DNA from: Chloroflexota bacterium
GTDB taxonomy: Bacteria > Chloroflexota > JAHJIN01
Length of the DNA stretch: 64,000 nucleotides
Assembly (NCBI GenBank): GCA_018823415.1
Contig: JAHJIN010000484.1
Span: forward strand, 17,939 to 81,938
Direction of reading: 5' to 3'
The notes under the pieces are model-generated. The model did no database searches. It was not told the origin of the DNA and was given only the letters and a program-made list of their open reading frames with translations. Below, piece after piece: positions 1 to 8,859 of the stretch (positions are counted from its first letter, which is position 1; each line of letters opens with the position of its first letter). Position numbers and translations under genes: made by a program.

Positions 1-495
1 TTCCCAGCTATTGGCTGTGGCTGCTGCCGCGCTGGTCCAGATGGCCCGGATGATTGGCGTGATAAAAGGGTAGAGCCAGCGGTAGCGGACATCGTAACCG
101 GGGACATCGGAGCCGCGCATGCAGACCACGTAGGGCAGGCCATGTGCGTGTTGGAGCAGGCCAGCCGCCAATCCGGCGGGGACCGTGCTCCAGGCGTGGC
201 ACAGGTCATAGTGCCGATCACGCATCAATTCACGGACCTTGAGCAAGGCCCGAACCATATAGGTAAGCAGTTCTCTTTCGGTCTGATAGTGCAGATTGCG
301 GTTGGCAATGGGCACACGATAGATGGTGACAGTCTCGTTTACGTATTCGACCTCGTGCTGAGAACGGCTGGGGGTGGACGTGACCAGATCCACTGTCAAA
401 CCGCGCCTGGCAAACTCGCGTACCAGGTAATAGTTGGCTGTGGCCGTACCTCCGCCAATGGGAGGGTACTCGTTATTGAGCATCAACAGCCGCAT
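1..495 (-). CDS. Glycosyltransferase family 4, N-terminal part (runs off left edge)
   Basis: The first 165 codons are present on the minus strand from an ATG at 495; the rest lies beyond the window. The N-terminus reads MRLLMLNNEYPPIGGG, the usual first strand and Gly-rich loop of the GT-B acceptor domain, and later segments such as HAWSTVPAGLAAG and VVCMRGSDVPG fit family 4 retaining glycosyltransferases. These enzymes move a sugar from a nucleotide donor to a lipid or glycan at the cytoplasmic face of the membrane. The donor-binding C-terminal domain is not visible, so the substrate cannot be proposed. A weak GAGG lies 7 bases before the ATG, and a CCTAAC/GTTAGG repeat (520-599) begins just upstream, so the leader crosses this element. 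Confidence 0.85.
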   Translation of the reverse strand, partial: MRLLMLNNEYPPIGGGTATANYYLVREFARRGLTVDLVTSTPSRSQHEVEYVNETVTIYRVPIANRNLHYQTERELLTYMVRALLKVRELMRDRHYDLCHAWSTVPAGLAAGLLQHAHGLPYVVCMRGSDVPGYDVRYRWLYPFITPIIRAIWTSAAAATANSWE

Positions 496-995
496 GGAAA
501 CCTCGCGTGCTGGCTAGGGCCTAACCAGTGAAATTCTTGTGCAATGAGCAAGAATTCCCACAAGCATGAATCTGCTTGACCCCGGCTCGTCAGGTTAGGG
601 GATCATGAGTAGAGCACGTGGTCTGGTACTGGTGTGCTGACTGCCGTTTTATCCTGGACCTGCCCACCGGTTCCCAGACGTGTTACGCCCTGCGATGCAC
701 GCAGGGCGCTGTGTGGCTGCTTTACTGGCTAGATCAGGCATATCAGAGGGCTAGATTGAATAGCAGTTTCCATCGGTTTGCTGCGTGACCCGATCGGCGG
801 GGATGTATTTGAACACGCACTGTGCCCACCGCATGGCTAGTGAATGACATCCTGTGCTCTGGCAACGAGTTACTCGGGGCACAAGCGGCGATGTGGCCTG
901 CTGACTGGCTCATGCGACTCGACTGGCGGCAGCGGCGATAACCTGTACCAGGTTTCCAGCGTGATTGTGAACGCAATCTGAACGTTGGCCTGACT
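496..995. other. Non-coding 500-base gap
   Basis: No credible gene is seen here. It holds the 80-bp palindromic repeat at 520-599 and an 8-bp hairpin (686-693 with 701-708). The small open frames on the minus strand (743-976, 910-1143) have no ribosome binding site or recognisable protein. Base composition is less GC-rich than the flanking genes. Confidence 0.6.
520..599. repeat. Palindromic repeat with CCTAACC/GGTTAGG ends, copy 1
   Basis: The element starts CCTAACC (520-526) and ends GGTTAGG (593-599), an exact 7-bp terminal inverted repeat. Inside is a hairpin, AAATTCTTG (531-539) facing CAAGAATT (549-556). The same core recurs near 11492 and 48116, and the GTTAGG end recurs at 11612 and 48724. 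It looks like a small non-autonomous repeat family of this genome. Confidence 0.6.
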
Positions 996-1412
996 CTATT
1001 TGTATGTGGAGGCCAAGTACCCGATCAAGATCGTTGCCTCGACGTTGCTCAGTTGCGCACCCTTTTCGCGCATGAGTGTGACGGTGATCCGCCACTCCTC
1101 GGCCGTCTTTTTGGCTCCCTGCACACGCTCGAGTGTGTGACACTGTGTACAGCGATCCTTTAGCAGTTCTTCGCCTTTCAAGCCAGCTCCTGGTGTATCG
1201 GCCGGGTATGCTTCTGGCGAAGGAGTTGGCGGCGCGAGTATCTCGGCAGTGCTGGCGGGATAAGATTCCGGTTCGGCCGTTCCTGCTGAGCCTGGATAGG
1301 CGCTAACTGATGCTGTAGGCATAGGAGCCGGTTCGCCATCGCACTGGACGGCCATCAGCATCAGGCCAGACAAGGCCATCAAGCAAACCACGATCCTTAT
1401 TATATTGTTCAT
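996..1412 (-). CDS. Small c-type cytochrome, secreted or lipid-anchored
   Basis: This 138-residue protein has an N-terminal hydrophobic signal ending in MAVQC, a plausible lipobox, then a Pro/Ala/Thr-rich linker with repeated AYP/SYP motifs. The last ~55 residues form one haem domain: RCTQCH is a CXXCH haem c site, followed by KTAEEW and a Met (TLMREKGA) that could be the axial ligand. The family is the short class I type seen in quinohaemoprotein-like and c-551-like electron carriers. It should sit outside the membrane and shuttle electrons; partners are unknown. A promoter (TTTACA, 17 bases, TAAAAT) lies at 1493-1521 on the minus strand, about 80 bases before the ATG, and AAGGAGT precedes the start. 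It diverges from the lipoprotein operon at 1653. Confidence 0.8.
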   Translation of the reverse strand: MNNIIRIVVCLMALSGLMLMAVQCDGEPAPMPTASVSAYPGSAGTAEPESYPASTAEILAPPTPSPEAYPADTPGAGLKGEELLKDRCTQCHTLERVQGAKKTAEEWRITVTLMREKGAQLSNVEATILIGYLASTYK

Positions 1413-1492
1413 CGTAGACTCCTTGCTTTCACAGCCACTACTCTTTGCATATCAGCAGCGGCAAAATCCTCTCAGGATAATGGACGTGGTCT

Positions 1493-1521
1493 ATTTTACC
1501 ACAGGCCAGCGAGAATGTAAA
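1493..1521 (-). promoter_or_regulatory. Sigma-70-type promoter for the cytochrome gene
   Basis: Read on the minus strand: TTTACA (1521-1516), 17-base spacer, TAAAAT (1498-1493). Each hexamer is one base from consensus and it faces the cytochrome gene starting at 1412. Confidence 0.6.
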
Positions 1522-1588
1522 TCGTGAGCAAGGGCGTCTGATGATCGCCGCGCCGGGGCGCCACGCTGCTTGGGTCCCGAGACGTGCC

Positions 1589-1617
1589 TTGTCCAGAAAA
1601 CAGTTTCAGTGTATAAT
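1589..1617 (+). promoter_or_regulatory. Sigma-70-type promoter for the 1653-5445 operon
   Basis: TTGTCC (1589-1594), 17-base spacer, TATAAT (1612-1617). Transcription would begin about 30 bases before the ATG at 1653. It is the only clear promoter before the run of five co-oriented envelope genes. Confidence 0.6.
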
Positions 1618-1652
1618 GAGCCTGTCTTGAAGCTGTGACCGAGGGCTGAACC

Positions 1653-2147
1653 ATGAACGCAGAAAACCCCAACCGCGCCTGGGTGTACCTGGTGTTTGGC
1701 TGCTTGGCGGTGGTGGTGGTGCTGGGCTGCTGCCTGGTGGTGCCGTGCGTGGGCCTGTGCGGATTCTCCACGTACATTGGCAACAACCAGTCGGCGGACG
1801 TGCAGATCCAGGCGACGGCGCCGACCACGGTTCGTTCCGGCCAACCCTTTGACCTGACCGTTACGGTGGCCAACAACTCGAATCAGAATGACATGCTGAT
1901 CCTGGTGATTCAACCCCTGAGTGGGGGCAGCCTGGAACTCGTTTCCGCGCGGCCGGCGCCGGCTGTGAATCAATCCAATGCGTTCCAGATCAACCTGAGT
2001 TACATGCAGCTCGCGGCCGGCCAATCGCGAACTGTCGTGCTGCGGCTACGCGCCACGGGCCAGGGCGACATGCCCATCATGGTGCGTGGCAACGTGGGAA
2101 TTCTTAAAGGTCGTTCCACTACCGTTGATCTCACAATTGAGCCCTGA
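1653..2147 (+). CDS. Membrane-anchored Ig-like protein of unknown function
   Basis: This 164-residue protein has one N-terminal membrane segment (about residues 9-35) rich in Val and Cys, then an extracytoplasmic domain with repeating beta-strand pattern. Phrases such as QPFDLTVTVANNS and RTVVLRLRATGQG are typical of CARDB/DUF11-like Ig folds used in bacterial surface proteins. No catalytic motif is visible. It is the first gene of a likely operon with four paralogous lipoproteins, 30-odd bases after a good promoter, so it may act at the cell surface with them. Family membership is inferred from sequence style only. Confidence 0.65.
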   Translation: MNAENPNRAWVYLVFGCLAVVVVLGCCLVVPCVGLCGFSTYIGNNQSADVQIQATAPTTVRSGQPFDLTVTVANNSNQNDMLILVIQPLSGGSLELVSARPAPAVNQSNAFQINLSYMQLAAGQSRTVVLRLRATGQGDMPIMVRGNVGILKGRSTTVDLTIEP

Positions 2148-2214
2148 GCAGGGCTCGGCGTCGATTTTACCGTATCTGTTGCGTCAGTCAATTATCAATC
2201 AAGGAGGAAACGTG

Positions 2215-2955
2215 ATGAGTCGCAAATGGCAATTGATTATTCTAGGTGTGGTGACCGTGCTGGTCGTGGGCGGTGGGGTAGCTTGTGCTTGCTCCCCCTT
2301 TGCTACAACCTCTGGCGTCTCGGTCTCGACACCCCAGGCCCAGGTCCCAACAACGGCCCCGGGGCAGCCCACCACCAAACCGGCGGTCCAGCCCACGCAG
2401 CCATCGGTGGATAACCCCAATCCGCCGCCGCTAGGCTCCACCGCCATCACCTCGTTGCGCTTTATGTTCGAGTCCAAGTCGTCCACCGGGGAGACCATGC
2501 AGGTGGAAGGCGCGCAAACGGCTTCGGCCATGTATATGAAGATGACTCAGATCAACAGTGATGGCACTTCCGAGTCGCAGGCGCTCTATTATGTGGGCGA
2601 GTTCATGTATTATCAAGAAGGTGAAGAGTGGCAAAAGATCGAGGTGGGCGCAACGCCGACTTTTTCGATCGATGATTTTGACTTTAACAAGACGCTGAAA
2701 GAAGCGCAGGACAATGGCACGCTGCAACTCAAACCGGCGGGAGTCGGCACTGTTCGCGGCGTGGCCTGTGCCAAATACGACTTTGTGAGCACCGAGGGCG
2801 AGACGACGGGCACCGGGTCTATCTACCAGGGCATCACGGATGGGTTGCTTTATCGCATGGAAGGCGAGAGCAAAGGCACGGATGGGACGACCAGCCAGGT
2901 CGTGGCCGAGTTCTGGGATTACAACCAGAACTTCTCTATCGAGCCGCCGATCTAG
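2215..2955 (+). CDS. Lipoprotein, paralogue 1 of 4
   Basis: The ATG at 2215 is chosen because AGGAGG (2202-2207) lies 7 bases before it; an in-frame GTG at 2212 is possible, while the longer frame from 2086 would overlap the previous gene. The 246-residue product has a signal peptide ending GGGVAC (lipobox), a Pro/Thr/Gln-rich linker to about residue 75, and a globular domain starting SLRFMFES. Shared markers with the next three genes are an early SxRF strand, a GE/GAW-type turn, YYVG..MYY, a GTVRGVACAKY strand, and a C-terminal DYN..F.IEPPI. The layout resembles LppX/LolA-like lipid-binding lipoproteins, but that is a guess from shape. Ligand and function are unknown. Confidence 0.75.
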   Translation: MSRKWQLIILGVVTVLVVGGGVACACSPFATTSGVSVSTPQAQVPTTAPGQPTTKPAVQPTQPSVDNPNPPPLGSTAITSLRFMFESKSSTGETMQVEGAQTASAMYMKMTQINSDGTSESQALYYVGEFMYYQEGEEWQKIEVGATPTFSIDDFDFNKTLKEAQDNGTLQLKPAGVGTVRGVACAKYDFVSTEGETTGTGSIYQGITDGLLYRMEGESKGTDGTTSQVVAEFWDYNQNFSIEPPI

Positions 2956-3071
2956 GCTGATTGGTCCGGGATTGACCAAATATCTATGGCGGTATGCTGG
3001 CGCAACCGGCATACCGCCCTTTTGTCGAACCAGCGTGCGTTCCAGCTAGAAAACGTAGGGAGGAAAGAATC

Positions 3072-3833
3072 GTGACTCGCAAGCAAAGCTATATCTTGCT
3101 GTTGGTTGCTGTATTGGCCCTGAGTGGAACAGTAGCCTGTGGGTTTGCCAATCCGTGTAATCTAGGGGGCGGTGGCGCGGCTTCACCGGTGGCCGGCCAG
3201 CCCGGTGCTCAGCCAACGCAAGCGGCCGGCCAACCTGCCCAGCCCGGGGCTCAAGTGACGCAACCGGCCGGTCAACCCGGCGGCCAGGCACCGTCCGTGG
3301 GCTCCACAGAGGTCAAGTCTTTTCGCTTTTCGTTCGCTGCCCAGGGCCTGGGCAGCGAGGAAGAAGGCGGCATCGAGATGGGGGGTGAATGGACCACCGA
3401 GGGTATGCATATGGTCACAACCATGCGCATGGGAGACCAAGAAGTACAGACCGACATCTATTATGTTGGCGGTTACGAGTATGTCAAGGACCCCACCGGG
3501 CAATGGCACAAGACGGAAATGGAGGATGATTTCGCCGAGTTCTTGCAGAATAGCAATCCCAACTCTTCTTTTGCCGAAACCATGCCCGACATGACTCCGG
3601 TGGGCCTGGAAACGATCCACGGCGTGCCTTGCACCAAGTACCAGACCACGGTTACCGTGCCGGGCGGTGAGGGCGTGGGCACCATCCAGGGTGTTGGCAC
3701 CCTATATCTGGGTGTTGCTGATGGCCTGGTGTACCGCTGGGAAGGTGAAAACTCGGCTCAGGGTACTGGGGTCAAGATCATCATGGACTATTGGGACTAT
3801 AACACGTCTATTGTCATCGAACCGCCTATCTAG
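3072..3833 (+). CDS. Lipoprotein, paralogue 2 of 4
   Basis: The GTG at 3072 follows GGGAGGAAAGAATC, a strong ribosome binding site; the frame extends further upstream but without one. The 253-residue protein has a signal peptide with lipobox GTVAC, then a linker built of repeated AGQP/GQPG units (about residues 35-75), then the same domain as its neighbour: SFRFSF, EMGGEWTTEGMHM, IYYVGGYEYV, HGVPCTKY and a final DYWDYNTSIVIEPPI. It is closest in style to the copy at 4708. The tandem arrangement and matching ends indicate gene duplication; the linker has diverged most. Function unknown. Confidence 0.75.
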   Translation: MTRKQSYILLLVAVLALSGTVACGFANPCNLGGGGAASPVAGQPGAQPTQAAGQPAQPGAQVTQPAGQPGGQAPSVGSTEVKSFRFSFAAQGLGSEEEGGIEMGGEWTTEGMHMVTTMRMGDQEVQTDIYYVGGYEYVKDPTGQWHKTEMEDDFAEFLQNSNPNSSFAETMPDMTPVGLETIHGVPCTKYQTTVTVPGGEGVGTIQGVGTLYLGVADGLVYRWEGENSAQGTGVKIIMDYWDYNTSIVIEPPI

Positions 3834-3889
3834 ACGCAGTGCGGGACTGAAACGCGAACTGTTGGGGTGCTGGAGCCCCGGGGATAAGC

Positions 3890-4681
3890 ATGCAGAGCGA
3901 CGTCCATAGGCACGGCAAGTCCGTGTTGGCCGGGGTGCTGGTGGGCGGTGCGTTGCTGGTGGGCGCGTATGGGGCCGGCAGTCTGCCGGCCAACTCGCAG
4001 GCGGTGCCGGTGGCGGTGCTGACGTCCACATCCCCGGCGCGCACGCCCGGCCCGAGCCCATCGCCACCTCCGGCGGTGACGCCATCGCCAACGCGGTCTA
4101 GTGCGCCGGTCAGCACCCCTACCACGCCGGCAGCGTCGCCCACGGTGGCGCTGCCCCGGTCTATCCCGGTGCGTGCGTATCGCTTTGCCGTCCAGACCAC
4201 GCGGCTTGACGGCAGCGACCCGCAAACCATGACCGTGCAAGGGGCCTGGACCGGCGAGTCTTTGCATACGATCACCACGGTCGTGTTGGCCGACGGCAAC
4301 CGCGAGGAAACCGAGGTCTATGTGGTGGACGGTCGCACGGTCTGGCGGACCGGGGCTGGCCCGTGGCAAACAGTCCAGAACGACACGGTCCCACCGGACA
4401 AGCTCGACATCAATCGTCTCCTGGTCCAGGCGCGGGCCGGTGCGGGCCTGGACCTCGAGTTCGTCGAAACGGTCATCGTGCGCGGCGTCGTCTGTCAGAA
4501 GTATCAGTACCGCACTCTTGATGGCTCTGACCGCGAGCAAGGATTTGTCTATGTGAGCGTTGCCAGTGGGCTGATTCATCGCCTGGAGGGTGAGATCATC
4601 GGCCCAACCGGTCCCACTGCCCGGCTGCTTTTGGAGCAATGGGATTACAACACAGACATTGTGATACAACTCCCTGTATAA
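3890..4681 (+). CDS. Secreted or anchored paralogue 3 of 4
   Basis: This 263-residue protein has the same domain as the flanking lipoproteins (AYRFAVQTT, GAWTGESLH, VYVVDGRTVW, RGVVCQKYQY, and a final QWDYNTDIVIQLPV). Its N-terminus differs: a hydrophobic stretch at residues 11-30 is followed by SLPANSQA with no Cys, so it is probably cleaved by signal peptidase I or stays as a membrane anchor rather than becoming a lipoprotein. A long Pro/Thr/Ser linker (residues 40-90) follows. The ATG at 3890 has a GGGG-rich site upstream. Loss of the lipobox in one of four tandem copies suggests a different location for this member. Confidence 0.72.
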   Translation: MQSDVHRHGKSVLAGVLVGGALLVGAYGAGSLPANSQAVPVAVLTSTSPARTPGPSPSPPPAVTPSPTRSSAPVSTPTTPAASPTVALPRSIPVRAYRFAVQTTRLDGSDPQTMTVQGAWTGESLHTITTVVLADGNREETEVYVVDGRTVWRTGAGPWQTVQNDTVPPDKLDINRLLVQARAGAGLDLEFVETVIVRGVVCQKYQYRTLDGSDREQGFVYVSVASGLIHRLEGEIIGPTGPTARLLLEQWDYNTDIVIQLPV

Positions 4682-4707
4682 TGGGTGGTTACCCTGGAGA
4701 GAAATGT

Positions 4708-5445
4708 ATGACCCGCTACAAATCCGCCATGATCTGGCTTTTCGTCGCGTCACTGCTGGTGTTGGGTCTGGCTGCCTGCGATGCAATGGCGACGCCGATG
4801 CACCAGCTTCCGCCGTCCCCACCCCCGGCCACGGCGATTCAGCCGCCCGGTCCCACCTCCACGCCCCTGGCGACCGTCGCCGGGCCGCTGCCTACCGCCG
4901 TGCCGCTGGGCGGTCAGTCGGTCGAGAGCTTTCGGTTTGTGCTGGTCATCACCGATACCCTGGCATCAGGCATCGACATCACCCGCCAGGAAGGGGAATG
5001 GACCACCACGGCCCAGCACATGCTGACCACCATCTCGACCGCCGAGGGCGAGCAAAAGACCGAGAGCTATATCGTGGGCAATCAGGCCTATTTCCAGGAC
5101 CCCCAGGGCAAGTGGCAGGTGGCCGAGAGCGTGAACCCCGAGTTTCACACGCTGATGAACCCCTCTCTGGTGCTCAAACAGGTCCAGGAAAAGGGTGACC
5201 TGGTTCTGACGCCATTGGGTACCAGCATGGTGAATGGCGTGGCCTGCGCCGCGTATCAGGCTGCCACCAAAGGCGAGGATGAAAACGTGGGCTCCATGTT
5301 TACCCAGGGGATCGTGCATATCGGGCTACACGATGGTTGGGTCTATCGCTTCGAGTTCGAGCGTGCAGCCCTGGACCTGAATTCGCGGGGCGTGATGCTG
5401 TGCTCTGACTATAACACGGGGATCGTCATCAAGGCCCCCATGTAG
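4708..5445 (+). CDS. Lipoprotein, paralogue 4 of 4
   Basis: The ATG at 4708 follows GGAGAGAAATGT, 26 bases after the previous stop; the longer frame from 4639 would start inside the previous gene. The 245-residue product carries a classic lipobox (GLAAC), a Pro-rich linker, and the shared domain: SFRFVLVIT, QEGEWTTTAQHM, ESYIVGNQAYF, VNGVACAAYQ and a C-terminal DYNTGIVIKAPM. A 13-bp perfect hairpin 24 bases after the stop closes the operon. The role is unknown; the family trait appears to be a beta-rich lipid- or peptide-binding domain on the outer face of the membrane. Confidence 0.75.
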   Translation: MTRYKSAMIWLFVASLLVLGLAACDAMATPMHQLPPSPPPATAIQPPGPTSTPLATVAGPLPTAVPLGGQSVESFRFVLVITDTLASGIDITRQEGEWTTTAQHMLTTISTAEGEQKTESYIVGNQAYFQDPQGKWQVAESVNPEFHTLMNPSLVLKQVQEKGDLVLTPLGTSMVNGVACAAYQAATKGEDENVGSMFTQGIVHIGLHDGWVYRFEFERAALDLNSRGVMLCSDYNTGIVIKAPM

Positions 5446-5468
5446 CGTGCTGCGCCACAGGCGACTCC

Positions 5469-5512
5469 AGGGACCCGTTGCTGGCACCGATTGGTGTGGG
5501 CAACGGGTCCCT
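5469..5512. terminator. Hairpin at end of the lipoprotein operon
   Basis: AGGGACCCGTTGC (5469-5481) pairs perfectly with GCAACGGGTCCCT (5500-5512) across an 18-base loop. There is no T tract after it, so termination may be inefficient or Rho-assisted, or it may be a repeat. Confidence 0.5.
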
Positions 5513-5538
5513 GACTTTCGCCGGGGGGCCGGGTCTGG

Positions 5539-5544
5539 TATAAT
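5539..5544 (+). promoter_or_regulatory. Probable -10 box before the methyltransferase gene
   Basis: A perfect TATAAT preceded by CTGG lies 36 bases before the ATG at 5580. No good -35 hexamer is seen at 16-18 bases, so it is a weak call. Confidence 0.4.
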
Positions 5545-5579
5545 AGACCGCGCCACGAAACCATTTCTCAAGGAGCATC

Positions 5580-6362
5580 ATGACTCAGAAAACGAGCAAC
5601 CGACCTGCCCACAAGCTCATTGAGGTCCGCAACCCGGAAGACGAGCATTGGTGGTTCGCCAGCCGCACCTGGGCGCTGCTGGGCATGCTGGACCGCTGTG
5701 TGACGACGGATGACCGGCGCGTGCTGGACGCGGGCTGCGGGGCCGGGAACATGATCCATCATCTGGCGCGCTATGGCCCGGTGGTGGGCCTGGACAACAA
5801 TTACAAACCGTTGATGGTGGCGCGGGGCCGGGGCTATGATGTGAGCCAGGGCTCGGGCGAGGCGGTGCCGTTCCCTGATGGCGCATTCGACATCGTGGCG
5901 GCGTTGGACACCATCGAGCACATCGAGGACGAGGACGCCGTGTTGCGCGAGTGTGCCCGGGCCATTCGGCCGGGCGGCCTGTTGGTGCTCACCGGGCCGG
6001 CGTTCATGTTCCTGTGGAGCCAGAACGACGAGGTGAATCACCACTATCGCCGCTATACCGTGGGCGAACTGAAGAAAAAGCTCGCCCGGCACGGGTTTCG
6101 GGTGCGGCGGGCCGGCTATAATAACTTTTTCCTGTTCCCGCTGGCCGCGGCCCTCATCCTGCTGCGCCGCTGGAGCGGCAAGGCCCCCGAGTTGGCGGCC
6201 CCAGACACCGACAAGGATGCCTACCAGGTGGAGATGGAGCCAGCCTCGCCGCTGATGAACACGGTATTGTCGGTGGTGGGCCGGGTCGAAGCGGCCATCC
6301 TGCGGCACGTGGGCCTGCCCTGGGGCACCGGGTTCCTGCTCATCGCGGAAAAAGCGGCGTGA
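5580..6362 (+). CDS. SAM-dependent class I methyltransferase
   Basis: This 260-residue protein shows motif I VLDAGCGAGN, the acidic end of strand 2 in VVGLDNN, and IVAALDTIEHI as motif IV, so it is a Methyltransf_11-type enzyme. It starts at an ATG preceded by AAGGAGC. Residues 130-160 hold the usual GGLLVLTGPAF strand and turn, then an FLFPLAAALILL hydrophobic stretch typical of methyltransferases acting on membrane lipids or quinone/glycan intermediates. Its stop overlaps the start of the downstream glycosyltransferase by GTGA (6359-6362), so the two are translationally coupled and probably modify the same glycan or lipid. The acceptor cannot be named from sequence. Confidence 0.85.
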   Translation: MTQKTSNRPAHKLIEVRNPEDEHWWFASRTWALLGMLDRCVTTDDRRVLDAGCGAGNMIHHLARYGPVVGLDNNYKPLMVARGRGYDVSQGSGEAVPFPDGAFDIVAALDTIEHIEDEDAVLRECARAIRPGGLLVLTGPAFMFLWSQNDEVNHHYRRYTVGELKKKLARHGFRVRRAGYNNFFLFPLAAALILLRRWSGKAPELAAPDTDKDAYQVEMEPASPLMNTVLSVVGRVEAAILRHVGLPWGTGFLLIAEKAA

Positions 6363-7555
6363 AGATCCTCGTCGTCCACCGGGCCATCCAGCGCGAAGGC
6401 GGCGCCGAGAACCAGATCGCCCGGCTCACGGAGCAATACGTGGCCCGGGGGCATCACGTCACTATCGTGGCGGCCGAGCTGAACCCGGCCCTGTGGTACA
6501 AGGACCACTATGCGCGGCTGGGCGTGCCGGTCATCGAGACCGGGCTGCCCCGGCCGTCGGTCCCCATCTTCAAGGGGTTCTGGTCCATGCGCCGCGCGCT
6601 GCGCCGGTTTCCCTTTCACGAGTACGATGTGGTCAATTTCCACAACTATCCGTCTTACTGGCACGCCACCCTCGTCGACAAGGCGCGGCCGGACGCGCCG
6701 GTCGTCACCTGGACCTGTAACGAAGCGGCCCCCGAGATCTGGTACTATTCCGACTATGCCGTCACTCGCTCGGTGCGCACAACCCTGCGCCGGGCCTTGT
6801 GGCGCGGGTTCTGGCTCACCGCCGTGCGGCCGTTCGAGCGACAGGCCATGAGGGCGATGGACCGCATCTATGTGCTGTCGCCGGCCGAGGCCGAGTTCCT
6901 CAAGCATGACTATGGCTTTGACGCCGTGCCGATGGGCAGTGGGGTGGATGTGGCCGAGTTCCGCGGGACCGATGCCGACATCCGCGCCCGGTACGGCATC
7001 CAGGCCGACCAGTTCAACCTGCTGTGCGCGCCGCTGGATCTGCCGGTGGCGGCGGACATGCTGCGGGAACTCTTGCCCCGCTCTGGGGGGGGAGTGGCCG
7101 ATTGGCGCCTGCACGTGCTGGGCCGGACCTCACCGGCCATGATGCGCCGGGCGCAGGCCATGCTGGGCGACCGGGTGCAGTTTCTGGGTCACGTGCCGCT
7201 GGAGGATTTACCCGGCATCTATGCGGCGGTGGACCTGGGACTGTTTACGCGACAATACTATCCCTGGGGCCTGGTGGTCATCGAGATGATGGCCTGCGAG
7301 ACGCCGGTGCTGGCGTTCAACACCGGCGCGCGCCGTTACATGATCCAGGACGGCGTGACCGGCTTTTTGGCCGACACGCGGGCCGAGTACGGGGCGCGCC
7401 TGCTGGATCTGGTCCAGGATCCGACGCCGCTGCAAGCCATCGGCCGGCAGGCCCGGACCTGGGTGCAGGCTCATTACACCTGGGACCGGGTGGCGGAGCA
7501 TTATTTGGCCGATTTCGCGGCCCTGGTGGCCCGCAAACGTGGAGGAGCGACATGA
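6359..7555 (+). CDS. Glycosyltransferase family 4 (GT-B)
   Basis: The protein has 398 residues and starts with GTG inside the stop of the previous gene. The N-terminal domain begins [19 protein letters not shown], the characteristic family 4 strand and loop. The C-terminal donor domain has [18 protein letters not shown], in which the E of the VIEMMA segment matches the EX7E motif, followed by GVTGFLADT. Such enzymes are retaining transferases acting on lipid-linked glycans at the cytoplasmic membrane. It is coupled to a methyltransferase upstream and overlaps trmFO downstream by ATGA. Donor and acceptor are not predictable. Confidence 0.88.
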   Translation: MKILVVHRAIQREGGAENQIARLTEQYVARGHHVTIVAAELNPALWYKDHYARLGVPVIETGLPRPSVPIFKGFWSMRRALRRFPFHEYDVVNFHNYPSYWHATLVDKARPDAPVVTWTCNEAAPEIWYYSDYAVTRSVRTTLRRALWRGFWLTAVRPFERQAMRAMDRIYVLSPAEAEFLKHDYGFDAVPMGSGVDVAEFRGTDADIRARYGIQADQFNLLCAPLDLPVAADMLRELLPRSGGGVADWRLHVLGRTSPAMMRRAQAMLGDRVQFLGHVPLEDLPGIYAAVDLGLFTRQYYPWGLVVIEMMACETPVLAFNTGARRYMIQDGVTGFLADTRAEYGARLLDLVQDPTPLQAIGRQARTWVQAHYTWDRVAEHYLADFAALVARKRGGAT

Positions 7556-8859
7556 CACAGATGCTTACTGTCGTGGGGGGCGGGCTGGCCGGGAGCGAGG
7601 CGGCCTGGCAGGCGGCGCAGCGCGGCCTGGATGTGGCACTGGTCGAAATGCGGCCGGCGCTCATGACACCGGCCCACGTTACGGACCAACTGGCCGAGCT
7701 GGTGTGCTCCAACTCGCTGGGGTCGCAACTGGTGGACCGGGCCTCGGGTCTGCTCAAGGAAGAACTGCGGCGGCTGGGTTCCGTGGTGGTGGCCTGCGCC
7801 GATGAGACGGCAGTGCCGGCCGGGGGCGCGCTGGCCGTGGACCGGGAGCGGTTTGCCCAGCTCGTGACCGAACGCGTGACCAGCCACCCGCGCATCGCCC
7901 TGGTGCGCGCCGAGGTGCAGCAGGTGCCAGATGGCCCGGCCGTCATCGCCACCGGCCCCCTCACCTCTCCGGCCCTGGCCGAGGACATTGCCCGGCTGGC
8001 CGGCCAGGAATATCTCTATTTCTACGACGCCATGGCACCTATCGTCACCCGGGAATCGGTGGACATGACGGTGGCCTATCTGGCGTCGCGCTACGAGCAC
8101 GGCGAGGCCGCGTACCTGAACTGTCCCCTGACCGAGGCCGAGTACGACCGCTTTGTGACCGAGTTGGTGGCGGCCGAGCAGGCCCCCTTGCGCGATTTCG
8201 AGCGCGAGGACGCCCAGTTTTTTGAGGCGTGCCTGCCGGTAGAAGAGATTGCCCGGCGCGGCCGCGACGCGCTGCGCTATGGGCCACTCAAGCCGCTGGG
8301 CCTGCCAGACCCGCGCACCGGCGACATTCCCTTTGGGGTGGTGCAACTGCGGCAGGACAACGCGGCGGCCACGCTGTACAACCTGGTGGGCTTTCAGACC
8401 AATTTGAAGTGGGGCGAGCAGGCCCGGGTATTCCAGCTCATCCCCGGTTTGGAGCAGGCCGAGTTTGTGCGCTATGGCGTGATGCACCGGAACACGTTCA
8501 TCAACGCGCCCACGCTACTCCTGCCCACCATGCAGTTTCGCGCCCGGGCCGAACTGTTCTTTGGCGGTCAGATCACCGGCACCGAAGGGTATATGGAATC
8601 GACGGCCAGCGGGTGCCTGGCCGGCATCAATGCCGCGCGCCATCTGCTGGGCCAGCCCTTGCTCGAGCTGCCCGAGGCCACGATGATCGGGGCCTTGTGT
8701 CACTATGTCGCCACCGCCGAACCCAAACGCTTTCAGCCCATGAAGGCCAACTTTGGCATCTTGCCGCCGCTGGAAAAACGCCTGGACAAGCGCCGCCGCT
8801 ATGCCGCATACAGCCAGCGCGCCCTGCTGGCCCTGGACGAGTACATCGCTAGTAACTAA
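7552..8859 (+). CDS. trmFO: Methylenetetrahydrofolate-tRNA uracil-54 methyltransferase TrmFO
   Basis: The 435-residue length matches TrmFO. The N-terminus [14 protein letters not shown] is the FAD-binding dinucleotide fold, followed by [17 protein letters not shown] and [10 protein letters not shown], all hallmark TrmFO segments; [11 protein letters not shown] and the [17 protein letters not shown] tail are also typical. It makes ribothymidine at tRNA position 54 using 5,10-methylenetetrahydrofolate and FADH2, in the cytoplasm. The ATG at 7552 follows GGAGGAGCG and overlaps the glycosyltransferase stop; the frame is open far upstream but that part is the shadow of the other gene. The stop ends exactly at the left end of the IS982-like element, so the insertion may have trimmed or replaced the natural C-terminus. 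Confidence 0.95.
   Translation: MTQMLTVVGGGLAGSEAAWQAAQRGLDVALVEMRPALMTPAHVTDQLAELVCSNSLGSQLVDRASGLLKEELRRLGSVVVACADETAVPAGGALAVDRERFAQLVTERVTSHPRIALVRAEVQQVPDGPAVIATGPLTSPALAEDIARLAGQEYLYFYDAMAPIVTRESVDMTVAYLASRYEHGEAAYLNCPLTEAEYDRFVTELVAAEQAPLRDFEREDAQFFEACLPVEEIARRGRDALRYGPLKPLGLPDPRTGDIPFGVVQLRQDNAAATLYNLVGFQTNLKWGEQARVFQLIPGLEQAEFVRYGVMHRNTFINAPTLLLPTMQFRARAELFFGGQITGTEGYMESTASGCLAGINAARHLLGQPLLELPEATMIGALCHYVATAEPKRFQPMKANFGILPPLEKRLDKRRRYAAYSQRALLALDEYIASN

Noticed and set aside
743..1143. Two small minus-strand frames downstream of the cytochrome gene
   Set aside because: No ribosome site, no promoter and unusual amino acid composition; the region is treated as non-coding.
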